Shown here: positions 31,236-41,659 of the stretch, piece after piece | How the letters are laid out: each line of letters begins with the position of its first letter | Position numbering within the stretch: position 1 is the first letter of the stretch | Assembly: GCA_027922465.2 (NCBI GenBank) | Contig: BQMF02000055.1 | Location: forward strand, 372,001 to 436,000 | Source of the DNA: Turritopsis dohrnii | Lineage: Eukaryota > Cnidaria > Hydrozoa > Anthoathecata > Oceaniidae | Length of the DNA stretch: 64,000 nt | Direction: 5' to 3' | Program-made: the position numbers and the translations under genes | Notes under the pieces: model-generated | Database searches by the model: none | What the model was told of the DNA's origin: nothing | The model's input: the letters and a program-made list of their open reading frames with translations, nothing else

Positions 31236-32321
31236 CAGTACACATCCGTTAATTCGAATGCCGCTTAATTCGAACATTCTTTATTTCGAACAAATTCTTC
31301 AGTCCCTTGAGTTTGGTCTAACAAAGTCTTATATTTTGTGCCGCTTAATTCGAACTCCGTTAATTCGAACATTTCGTTAATTCGAACAGTTTTTTCGGTC
31401 CCTAGGCTAAAAAACCACTCGTTAATTCGAACTTTTGGGCACTATTAATCTAAAGGCCGATTTCCATTCAGCAAAATATCCGCGCGGACGTAGGTAATTC
31501 ATGCTGAGTTACGTAGAACGCATGCGCATATGATAATTCATAAGCGTAGATATGTCCGCTCAGCGAATAAAAATAAAGTTAAAAATTTTTAACTTTTTTT
31601 AAGCCCGCCGACGTCCGCTGATAATTTCAGCCAATCGTGTCTTTTGATTTCCATTTGCAGCTGTTTTGCCGCTCGGAAAATTTTACGTCCGCGCGGGCAT
31701 AAGCGTTGAATGGAAATCGGCCTTAAAACTGTAGTGAACATCATAGTCTTTCTTACGACTATGTTAAAATGAAGACATTTTTCTGATGGTGGTAAAATTT
31801 CTTTCAACTTTTCAATAAATTGTACATTCCCAGTAAAATCAAGTTTACAAGGTATTGTAGATTAACTACTTTGCAGTTATTGCCATCGCTTGCTTCAAGA
31901 AAATATGAGATTGTTTTGCAAAACGACCTGTCTTTCCTTTTGCCAAATGTACAACCACAACGTTGTTCTGTATTACTGCAGCAGCGTATTTTTGTCTAAT
32001 TCATTTTCATGTTTTACTTGACTCTCTAGAACTTATCTATCCAAAAATCCATGGCTTTGCAGAGTGTGGTAAAATGTTCCTTTCTGAAATTGCTTTATTC
32101 TGGAAACGTTCGATTTTTAAGACATTCGATTTTAAAAATTTGAATTTTTTTTTCTTTCATTCTTTCTTGTCACTTCTTCTCGTTTGCTGTCCACGTGCAA
32201 GAAAGATGTAAGAAATTCTATCCAAATTCTTATTTTTCCCAATTATCCGATAATTCGAACATTCGCTAATTCGAACAAATTTTTCGGTCCCTTGGGTGTT
32301 CGAATTAACGGATGTGTACTG
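31236..32321. mobile_element. Pogo/Tigger-type MITE with TTAATTCGAAC subterminal repeats
   Basis: The ends CAGTACACATCCGTTAATTC and the exact reverse complement form inverted repeats of at least 23 bp, flanked by TA (31234-31235, 32322-32323). TTAATTCGAAC-type words recur many times inside both ends, as in Tigger-like elements, whose termini typically begin CAGT and carry such repeats. No transposase frame is recognisable. A second MITE is nested at 31454-31723. Unit A lacks this insertion. Confidence 0.85.
31454..31723. mobile_element. PIF/Harbinger-type MITE nested in the pogo-type MITE
   Basis: Ends AGGCCGATTTCCATTCAGC and complementary CGTTGAATGGAAATCGGCCT, plus inner CGCGCGGACGT/ACGTCCGCGCGGG pairing. 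TAA lies on each side (31451-31453, 31724-31726). A 3-bp TWA/TAA duplication is the PIF/Harbinger signature. Confidence 0.75.
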
Positions 32322-32984
32322 TATTTATATGTAATCTAATCCGTAATAGGAGAATAAATGTTGAAATGTTTGAATTTGTGTATTGGTTAACTGTATCCCT
32401 TATTTTTTATTCCAATGTTATTTTGGCGTAATATTACAGGAGACAAATCTTATCACGTGTTTATATGAAAGAAAATGACCGGCCAACTGATCTGAAATTC
32501 TTAAAAATATCGAAATTAAACAATAAATCTAATCTCAGATAAAAATAAAATCTAAAATCAGACCACTTAAGTGCTCCAGTCTGTGTGTTTATGTTCAATC
32601 TTCTTTATGTAATACTTGCATAAATTCAACTGAGACAGCTGGGTTACTTTCCATACTAAAAAAAACCTAACAAAATGTCGAAATACCAACATCAGTAGCA
32701 GTGGCGGATCTAGGGTAAGTCGCAATTTGTGTAGGGAGAGTGTTAACAAATTAACCACAAGAGAATTTACAATCTATAGTAGCTACATTATCTATTGGTA
32801 CTTCAATGTCCCTCTTCCAATCTACAGTAGCCTGTTAAGTATTGCAGCAATTTTTATAGCTGTTTCATCTATTATTAGCATGCAGAAAAATTGTTTTGAT
32901 TATCACATTAACTCAATTATCAGTTTTGCAAAGGAATAAGGCTCAGAAAACCTTATTTACATTTCTCAGTCTAGCTGAACGGAG

Positions 32985-33165
32985 CCGCTGTCGGACATTT
33001 TTACTGAAATGCCTAAACACCTTTTCGACCATCATGGTTAGGAGACGAAAAAACATAATAGATTATTTTTCTGTCGGACATTTCTGTATTTTTTGAGGAT
33101 TTTATGCCGGCCGTTTCTGGAAAGCTCTCGGAAATCGCCGATGTCTGGCAGCTATTTCCAATCCA
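32985..33165. mobile_element. B-specific insertion of about 180 bp
   Basis: Absent from the matching place in unit A (around 11830). GGAG occurs on both sides (CTGAACGGAG before, CCAGGAGC after), a possible target duplication. It includes two GTCGGACATTT words. No clear inverted ends were seen. Confidence 0.4.
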
Positions 33166-33514
33166 GGAGCTAGGTTGACGACGTGGGTTGTTTAGTTAAG
33201 AGCTTGAAGCATATAGAGGCTATACACGCTGTTGGACCTCCACGTTCTTTCGATAAAAGTTCTTGCTAACGAAGCGACCCTGGGTAGATATGAATGACTG
33301 TGTAAATGGAATAAGTTTATCGGAAACCAAATAGTCTGGATTTCTAATGATTGTTTGGAAAGCTGTTAGTTAAAATACATGCAAGAAAAACAGTATACTT
33401 GTATCTACCTATCACAATTTTACAAATTCAAAATACACATTGATCTAAAACAGTTAACATTTTTGGAAAAAAAACACATAAGTAAAAGACCTCTTCAGAA
33501 ATTCCCCTAGAATG

Positions 33515-33949
33515 TCACTTCACTATCAGTTTGTAGCGCATGCGTGAACATTGACACGATTTGATGACAGGGTATGTCGATACAATACTATCTTCACATT
33601 GGATTATCCTTGTTTCCGAGTCATCGTCACGGCAGACGGAGAAACAATACAAACGATTTTCCGGCAATGCATAAGAACGGCATCTTCCAACACATGACGT
33701 CACAAGCAAGTCTTGGAAGTCTTTACATCCGTCCGGCTGGAAACGTTTAACATACCAAACAAGACTACAATTCGATCCTCCTAATTCTTCTACATCAGTT
33801 TTCATTAGGTATTTAAAACGTTCAATCGTTCTTCTGACATCTTTATCGTGTGATGTGGTTTCATTTGTATCCCTTGTCCGATACCGTCCTTCTCCAAGAG
33901 CCCAACAAAAAGTAATAAAAAACACGGCAACGAAGACTGAGGTAATCAT
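33515..33949 (-). CDS. Secreted cystine-knot protein, glycoprotein hormone alpha-like, copy B
   Basis: A 144-residue single-exon precursor read from 33949 to 33515 and closely similar to the product of 12193-12624. It keeps the signal peptide, both sequons (N29, N60), the SCVGRCRSYALPENR core and the SCQC motif. It differs at the C-terminus: copy A ends SRMRCKLLV, copy B ends SRMRYKLIVK, so the tenth mature cysteine (139 in A) is a tyrosine. Other changes, such as R-to-G at 58 and S-to-W at 65, lie outside the knot. In glycoprotein hormone alpha chains the C-terminal cysteines pair with others, so the loss leaves an unpaired cysteine somewhere. Copy B may form a different dimer, use another pairing or be decaying; there are no stops or frameshifts. 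It is convergent with transporter B. Confidence 0.72.
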   Translation of the reverse strand: MITSVFVAVFFITFCWALGEGRYRTRDTNETTSHDKDVRRTIERFKYLMKTDVEELGGSNCSLVWYVKRFQPDGCKDFQDLLVTSCVGRCRSYALPENRLYCFSVCRDDDSETRIIQCEDSIVSTYPVIKSCQCSRMRYKLIVK

Positions 33950-33959
33950 TTCCTTTTCT

Positions 33960-35100
33960 TTTGTACCAGTTTAGATTGAAAAAACCGAATTAACTCAAAT
34001 CGATCTCCACACTAGCATGTCAGTTTCAACACTACTTTTGTAATTAATCAATTACATGGATTACGTTAAATTTTTGTGGGTGGGTATTCGGTCGAGACTG
34101 AACATAAGCATCGTCTTTTTGACTTTCATGTGAAAACTGAAACGATGTGTACGTGATCGGCAATTCTGAATCTTTGAATATGTATTTGATATTCCATCAC
34201 TTATTGGAGTAGATTGGTCTGAAATGCTCTTGGATGATTTGTAGCATATAAATATAACATGAACTCTTTGCAGAACAGTTTCATTTTCTTTTTATGATAT
34301 GAACATTTATGAGCAATTTTATTTTTGCAGTCAGTGGTTGCTAGATGTACTACTTAAGTACTCTTCATATAAAAATTGGGACAATGCTTTAAGGTACTAA
34401 GTGTTGATTGTATGATTCTATGCCTACGTTTATGTTTTGTACATCAACCATCTCTCAGGTCTCAGGTTGGAACATGGAATACTCATGGAACTACGAAATC
34501 AATCCTTTAATATTGAATAGTCATGAACTTTCGTCATTGACTTGGCTATGACTTGGTTCTCGTTTATGTAACCTTTGGTTTACGAACTCTAACATGAACG
34601 AAATTATAAAATTGTTAGTATATAATACGGAACGCATTTTGCGTATCATATCAACATCAAAACACTTAAAGATTTAAGGCGAGTGAAGGGAAAACAGTGA
34701 AAAAGTTTTGAATAGAAAAAAGTCTGGAATAACCACAGTTACTTGTTTATGGTTTTATCATCAGCAAAGCTATCTGATATCATAACTAAAGACGTCTAGA
34801 AGTCTATCAGTGAGCTGAGAACTTATCGTACAAACTCTGAGGTGTTTTTCTCGTTAAAACGAACAAGGTATGAATCAATCGTCACCTTGTCATTACCTTG
34901 ATCCACTACAATGAAGTAGGAGACAGATTTACCTACCATTTCCCAATTTTGGTCAAATTTCTTTTTTTATGTCATAGTAACTTTGACCGTGTTGAAGTTG
35001 CAAGTGCCGAAAATAGAATCCATTGTGAACTTTCAAATTATTTTCTAATTTCCATCAGTCATAAGTTTTAATGAGTTTTTCTCATGTCCATACCTTCTCT
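33960..35100. other. Upstream of cystine-knot gene B, duplicated non-coding block
   Basis: 34190-35060 is collinear with 13430-14300. No gene seen. Confidence 0.45.
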
Positions 35101-38100
35101 ACTTTCTTCTTTTTAATGATTTGGCCAGTGTCTATACGTTCAGGTCTTACCAGTATCAAGTACCGAAAATAGAATCCATTGTGAACTTCTTAATCATTTA
35201 AATCAATTGACCCCGTTAGATTGACATTAGACAAGTCAAAAGTTCAACCGCATAAACTACTTTTAAGGCATTCTTAAAATTTAAATAAGGTTGAATCACT
35301 TCCACGATATATGTTTAATAAGCTTCTAATCATGTACTCTTCAAAAATACGGAAAAACATAATTGTCACTATGCAAAATTTTATACCAATAAACAATAAA
35401 TTTGATTATAGAATGCCATAATCTTCTTTATTTTGTTGGTACGTAATGGTATCAAGGACTCTGTGATTTCCTCTGATAAGACAATGAGTACACATGTAAT
35501 TCAACATGTTATAAATTTATATATGAATTCAATTTGTCTATTCTATCTTCCTAACCAGAATTCCTAAATCACAAGCACAGAAAGGAAAACCTAGATTTTG
35601 ATCATGCAAAATATTATAACACATACAAAATCAATAAACATATAACTTCTTGCCATCTTTTTAATTTACAAACATTACAAATAAAGCATTACCTGAACTA
35701 AATTTCATGAAAAGATTATGAAGATTTATACAGAAACTTCAAAAACATTACATTTTTAATTACGCATACACCCCAGCAGGAAATCATTAAACATAGCTGG
35801 ACACAATATGAAACTTACGTTAACTGCCAATAAACTTAATGAACAAAATAACATTAAATTTAAATAGATGCTGTAAGATATCACAGTGATTACGTAAGTC
35901 TTTCAATCTATACTGTCAATCGTCCTAATTACAAAAAGACTTCCCAAACAAAAAAAAGTAAACAAAGATTTGGATTATGTAAGTGATCCAAATTAGCAAA
36001 CATAACTGAAAGCAGTTAAAATTTACAGACAGTCAAGATAAGTTTCCTATTTGCTATCGTAAATAGGAAGTCCCCATTCTTAATCAAGGGCATTGATAAT
36101 ACAGCCAAGAACTATGTACACGTAAATAAGCTAAAATAGCTAGAGAAACATCAAACAAAAAACAGGCTGAGAGGGTAGACAAGACATTCTTGTATGTTGT
36201 TGGCGCTGAAGAGGAAACTGAGCTGAGCTGTACGTATCCAGAGCTTAAAAAGCATTACAGCCCACACATGAAACAAACTATCTTTTGTATTAAGAAAGGC
36301 TTCAAAAAATCCCATACATACATTTTCCAAAAAAAAACCCAAAAGAATTCATTCCTTTTTCACACACTGTTTTTTATAAAACATTGAGAACTTGTTTTTA
36401 GAAAAGAATGAACACAGTAGAATCATTGTAAGATAATTAAAAATTTTTACCATTTACTTTCGGTTTTTAAAGTGTAAATCTTCTTTTAAATCTATTCCAC
36501 ATTGATCAGCCAACTTTTGGAAATCTAAGTGGGTTTCTTCGGTCACGCTGATAGTATACCATTATGCGAATGGCGTGCAAATGTAAAGTCGAAAAATACC
36601 CGGATGAGCACATGGCAGAAATTCAAGCCAATAAATTAGCGCTATTAAAGTTAATTAGCACCCTTGTGAAATTGTGGCGCTTTATGCACCAATGAACATT
36701 AAGACGGCTTTTGTACGAACCAATCAAATTGGAGAAACAAATATGACTAGGTTTGGACAGTAAGATGAAACAAGATCAGCTGAAAAATGAAATACTATAA
36801 CAACTTTCTTGAAACTTGAATGATTTTGAATCATTGAATGGTGGAAGAATTTCTACAATATATATTACATTCCCAGGCATGTATAATTGACACAATGCGA
36901 AACTTTCTTATAATGTATATACTGCCAATAAACTGAATGATATATTTATTAATACAATTAATATCAACAATATATTGATCCTTTCAGATATCCTAATGAG
37001 TATGCTCGTAACTCATAAACTCAAAACATTTTTCCAAGTACACATCAATTGTGGGTATGCAAAATACATTCTTATAGACTAAAGAAAATCAGCATATATT
37101 TATATATAACTTACATTGATAAACAATATGAAATGCACTTACATTCTTGATCTAAGTTGACATATGTGACATGTTTAAATTTTTCTTTTTTTTGAAATTA
37201 AGGGAAGTTGAAAATAACATTACGTTTCTGTTACATATGCACCTCAGGGCATTGCAAAATTGTTATTGACACTATGCGAAACTTCATTTCATATATATAT
37301 ACACCACCGATAAACTTAATTACATCTGAATGACATAAAACATCCCTTCTTTTGGGGATGCAGAACAAGATTAAAGTTCATATTAAACTTTTCAGATATC
37401 ACAGTGGTTACGTACGTAAATCATTTTCTTTAAACACTTAACATGTGCATGTACTTAACTACGTACATAATTCCCAATATTGCAAACACAAAAAGTAAAC
37501 CAAAATTTTGATCATTAAAAATAAATACCTAAGCTCTAAACTCACCACACACAATTTTATAACTGAAAGGAAAATTTTCTTTGTGTGTTTCAAGATGTAC
37601 TGGTGTATTGCATTTACAGGCAGTTGGAAGATGTTTCAATTTGCTATTGTGATTAGGAAAGGCTATTTGTAATAAAGGACATTGGCAGTATATAAAACTT
37701 AACAACTGATCAAGCATTAAAACATAAACATTAGCATCAAACATTAAAAGTGTGGTACAGAGTTGACACACATTTTTAATGATGGAGCTGAGGAGGACAG
37801 TAAGCTGAGCAGTACGTATCCACAGCCTAAAAAGCCCACACATGAAACAAACAACCATCTTTTTTTAGAAACAATCTCAGGCATTTAATCTCAAAAACAA
37901 AGGCATACCTTTTTCGTTCTGTTTACAAAACATTAAAAACTTTTCCTTGGAAACATTGATCATCATTGAATCATTTCAAGATAATATTAAATTAATGCTA
38001 GATATATCATTCTTCATCTTCAGTTATGGAAATGAGGATCTTCTTTACATTAAATCCATTAAATACTGACTAAAGATACTTTCGTATCCTGTCGGTTCAT

Positions 38101-38250
38101 TGTGAGTTTCTTTGCCTGAAATGCGTGGTTTTGGTTTCGTGTAAACATTCGCACGAGATTTCAAAAAACCGCTAGGTTTGGACAGTAAGAAAAAGAAGAA
38201 GAAGAACCAAAGCCGGTTGTAAGGTATTTCTTGCTTTCGCAGAAATCCAA
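35100..38250. repeat. B-specific block with an internal diverged duplication
   Basis: Interrupts collinearity with unit A between the blocks ending 35060 and starting 38260. About 35770-36420 and 37265-37990 are diverged copies of one sequence: both have GATATCACAGTG-TTACGTA, then TTTGCTAT, GGCATTG-type words, and finally TGAG..GAGCTG..AGTACGTATCCA and CCCACACATGAAACAAAC. No conserved reading frame was found; the longest (37529-37858 minus, 109 aa) has no recognisable domain. Confidence 0.55.
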
Positions 38251-38257
38251 TAATCTT

Positions 38258-38310
38258 GTAAAGAAAAGCACTACTTCGCACTTTATGTTTCAACAAATTT
38301 GCACACTGGT
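38258..38310. mobile_element. Short MITE, right half, CCCAGTGGGC family
   Basis: AAAGCACTACTTCGCACTTT and AACAAATTTGCACACTGG match the right half of 14373-14492, after which unit A and B are collinear again. Confidence 0.6.
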
Positions 38311-39131
38311 CATGTATTTTTGAGTTGATAGTTTATTCAAGATTAATATCAATCTGTTTTTTAATGATGTGTTTATGAATAAATGTTATTAAGTATACTA
38401 GTATCCAGGGTAAAATCCTTTTACGTTATCAAACTTAAACGATGTGCCAATTACTTACATACTCCGTGAACAAAACATACAACACGAAATCGCGACTGGA
38501 AAGTGTACCCTTGTTGCAGCGCTCGGAAAACTGAGCAAAATAATATGTGAGATCGTTTCTTTACGGCTGACCGCTATAAGTATATCAAAAGCGAGGCTGT
38601 GACTGCTCCTTATATTTTTCTCTTCCACGAAAATTTTTCAAAGCGATGTAGTTTAAAAGAATCCGCTGACGAAGTTAATGTGTCAGCTGTGTTTCTTTTG
38701 ACTCGATTGCTATAATGACAATGAAAAAAAAATATTGTTTATGAACAGGTAAATCGAGAATAGCGCAAAAAAATGTTCAGGCTTCGACATTGGTAAAAAT
38801 ACAACCTCTTTCCGATGTTCGTTTGTCTCTTTTTCATATGGAGAGTATCAAAAAGACACAAGCAGAACTGCGTTCGAAACTGGTGAAAGTAGAGTAGAGT
38901 ATGATCAATGAAAATTTAGTTTTGACTTTCTATTATACGCTTGTTTTAAGAAGATTTCAAGCAGCGTCTTTCAGAATGAAAAACGGAAAGTTCAAGGTTT
39001 TTTTTCAATGAGTAGCTATTTACAAATTTACAAATTTTTAATAACTTTTATACTAATAAAAAGCCTTTTTTCGACATCTTTCAACATGTATATTTTTTAT
39101 GAAAAATGAAAATGTGGCTTTTGAAAAATAA

Positions 39132-39437
39132 AGAAAATGTCTTGGAAAAAATGTTGATAAATTCCCACAGAAACATCATCAAGTCGTTTTATTCTCAGAA
39201 AAATGCCATGTTTATATTACTTTTAAGGCACTTTTACACCAACAAAATTTTATTGGTAGCAAAAGCGTCGAGATCAGCATTGAGTCGGCCATTGATGCAT
39301 TGAAAGATGCTGGTATGTTTAGCGGTGAAGGGCAGCAAATGAAAATGCTTACATCGAATTTTGAACGACTATACGAAAAGGAAAGAATTAAATCTCTTAA
39401 GCCAAGAGACATCACAGATTTTTTAAAACAAGTTTAA
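39132..39437 (+). pseudogene. C-terminal fragment of a pogo/Tigger-like transposase
   Basis: An open frame of about 101 codons ending in TAA at 39435-39437. The last 55 residues look strongly coding (EISIESAIDALKDAGMFSGE, then a charged helix and KPRDITDFLKQV). About 140 bp later lies the inverted terminus of a TA-flanked pogo-type element (39577-39664). The end ITDFL resembles a degenerate PCNA-interaction box; pogo transposase is known to bind PCNA through such a motif. No DDE catalytic part is present upstream and no left terminus was found, so the element is a truncated relic. Placement in pogo/Tigger relies mainly on the adjacent terminus. Confidence 0.45.
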
Positions 39438-39576
39438 CTTTCTGCTTTATCTACATGTAGTACTTAAAAGCTTTTTTTAACAAAAAAAGATTCTCTTCAC
39501 ACTTAAACTCGAAGCCTTATACTTCTTCATTAAGCCTCATTAGCCCAACCTGTTTTTTTAAGTAAAAATTTTGATT

Positions 39577-39664
39577 TTTTAGGTAATTTTCTTTGTCTCG
39601 AACTTTCTCTATCTCGAACAAATTTTTTGGTCCCTTGCCAGTTCGAGATAGAGAGAGTCCACTG
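39577..39664. mobile_element. Right terminus of a pogo/Tigger-type element
   Basis: Reading inward from the right, CAGTGGACTCTCTCTATCTC then GAAC-containing subterminal repeats (TCTCGAAC at 39597, 39613 and 39645), ending next to TA. The layout matches the termini at 31236-32321 but the word differs. Confidence 0.65.
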
Positions 39665-39669
39665 TATTC

Positions 39670-40660
39670 TTATACCCAAATCATATGGTGGAGATTCGCC
39701 TTGATAGCATGAAAACGCGTGGTGTTACCTTAGTTATATGGAAACGCGAGTTTATTTTCAATATGGGCATGAAACAGGCATGTGCGTAACATCCGTAGCA
39801 CAAAGAACAATTTTGTTTTGAAAACCAATATTCCTCGAAAGCGTAGCTTAGAATCCCAAGGAAGTGTCGAAGCGATCTCATAAGAATCTTTGTTCCATAA
39901 CAGAAAAACTTTGAATGTTATTACTTTGGTGATCTTAAGGAAACATGTTCTTACATGGCCTCATCTCAAATATTTTCTTGATTTTATGCCAGAAAATCCA
40001 GAAATAGTGCTTTTTTTGCATTAAAAAGCCGTGTTTCAGCCGTGATTTAACAAAATCTCTCTCAACGTAAAACATAGCATGGAACTCGATGTTTAAAACT
40101 TTTGAGTTTAAAATCTGTTGATGGTGCAAAACGTTCCTATGTCGTTTTACCTTGAATTTTGTTGTAGTTTTTTTCTCAACTGCTCCAAAAACATCTGCAT
40201 TTAACGAAAATTTACTTCTTGTCAGAAACAGAAAAAAACAGAAAGTTTTTTTTTTCGCATGAAAACGCGTAATACAATATTCGGTGTATGAAAACGCGAT
40301 GTTTAAGATGTAACTGTTAAATATGAGTGCAATATTTGTTGGACAGTACAAAAGGTCTACTTAACGCTACATGGTGACAATTGTGTTTCGGAAAACTCTC
40401 TAAATTTGGTTTGTATTGGAAATCACCATTTGCCGAAAACATAGCTTAACAAAACGATATTATCAAAAAACAGCATTTTATTATCTGACAGGAAATGCTA
40501 AAACCGAGACTACATTGTGTATGTATGTGTACATTATCTTCTATTCTGTATCGTTTTAGCTCAAATGTTTATTGACATGAAACTAATAGATACAATAAAC
40601 GCATATTTGGTCATGTTTGAGCTTATACACTGACTTCAGGAGATTTCTGTTATTCACTAC
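39670..40660. other. Spacer with four ATGAAAACGCG words
   Basis: A minus-strand frame of 138 residues (39935-40351) is low-complexity and unrecognised. ATGAAAACGCG or a one-base variant occurs at about 39709, 39738, 40259 and 40288. No gene called. Confidence 0.35.
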
Positions 40661-40729
40661 CCATTCCCTGGTTGCAGGGTCGCCACTGATGACGTGAAGG
40701 GAATGTTGGTGCGGCTCAGTTAAATATTC

Positions 40730-41260
40730 ACACCATAGTGCATCAACCAGGTGCAAATCTTGGCGCTACATAAAGGCAAAAGCCACCAACAATCCAGCGG
40801 CCAGGGAAACTCAAGAGGGATAACTGAAGAAACATGAAACACTTTGTAACCCAGCAATGTTGTGACAGAGAACTTGAAGAGGACTTGTTTAAATATGTTG
40901 AGGACATTAGCGATATCAACGAACAAGAGCTACTACAGTCAATCAAACGTTTAACAGTTATCTCAACAGTGATGAGTGTCAGAAAAACTGAATTTCTATT
41001 CATGACTCATGATCATTCTCAACCCATCTGAATATTTGCTGCAAAGGTTTAAGGCAAAGCCCAAGTTTGTGCATTTGCAAAACAATGTACAAGTGCAACA
41101 TGTGGGCAAATGGTTGATTACACAGATGACATCGGAAAATACGTCTTCATATCTGGTGTTGTACTTGATCATGATCAATATTTGGTAAAAATCCATGGCT
41201 CTGGATGAATCACACTTCGTGACAGTTGCCTAATTTGAATGTTACTGAGCCACCCGAACC
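40730..41260 (+). pseudogene. Retrotransposon gag-like relic
   Basis: In the plus frame at 40834-41031 the peptide QQCCDRELEEDLFKYVEDIS and the following LLQSIKRLTVISTVMSVRKTE resemble the capsid-like region of LTR-retroelement polyproteins common in invertebrates (CC-x-x-L-x-x-x-L, then a helix, then V-I-P/S-x-x-x-x-V-x-R/K-x-E). After a stop and a frame change the text continues with a GKAQVCAFAKQC-like stretch and VDYTDDIGKYVFISGVV. Stops and shifts show it is inactive. No long terminal repeats were seen. The assignment is by pattern memory only. Confidence 0.4.
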
Positions 41261-41565
41261 TGTACAACAAACACCACATAGATCGACTCAAATTCAATTA
41301 GTAAAATTTCATAAAATTTCAAATGTTAATAGTTTTATGCTCACGCAATCATCAGATTTAAGGAAATCCAACCTTGCACCTAGGTCGTATGTCTCATTCA
41401 GATATGAGGATGATCAAAAACAGACAATCGCTCCTGGGTTGAAATTGAAAGTTGAAATGAATCTACTCATTATTTCAACATGATTCTCCATAACCTGCGC
41501 TTGTACACTCTGATGAAATAAAGAGTACCCATACGCTTTTATAGAAGAACCACTAAAATCTTGAT

Positions 41566-41655
41566 CTGACACCAACCTCATACCCAGAACGTCTTGCCTT
41601 GTTGATATAGGAACGTATATCAAACGGCAATAATTCCTGGGAATGAGGTTAGATC
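41566..41655. repeat. Fold-back element copy (CCAACCTCATACCCAG)
   Basis: The left arm ACCAACCTCATACCCAGAA and right arm TTCCTGGGAATGAGGTTAG pair imperfectly around CTTGCC...CGGCAA. Same family as 2335-2420. Confidence 0.65.
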
Positions 41656-41659
41656 GGAC

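Larger units (their letters stand above)
26934..38810. repeat. Segmental duplication, unit B
   Basis: Collinear with 3420-15200. B-specific material: the pogo-type MITE at 31236-32321, about 180 bp at 32985-33165 flanked by GGAG, and 35100-38250. It lacks the four SINE-like units and the AAGAAC MITE of unit A. Confidence 0.9.

Noticed and set aside
36151..37858. Two related minus-strand membrane proteins
   Set aside because: The similarity reflects the underlying DNA duplication, and the frames break outside a short shared stretch (LWIRTAQL).
39935..40351. 138-aa minus-strand gene
   Set aside because: Low-complexity composition, no domain, no splice or poly(A) context, not duplicated elsewhere.
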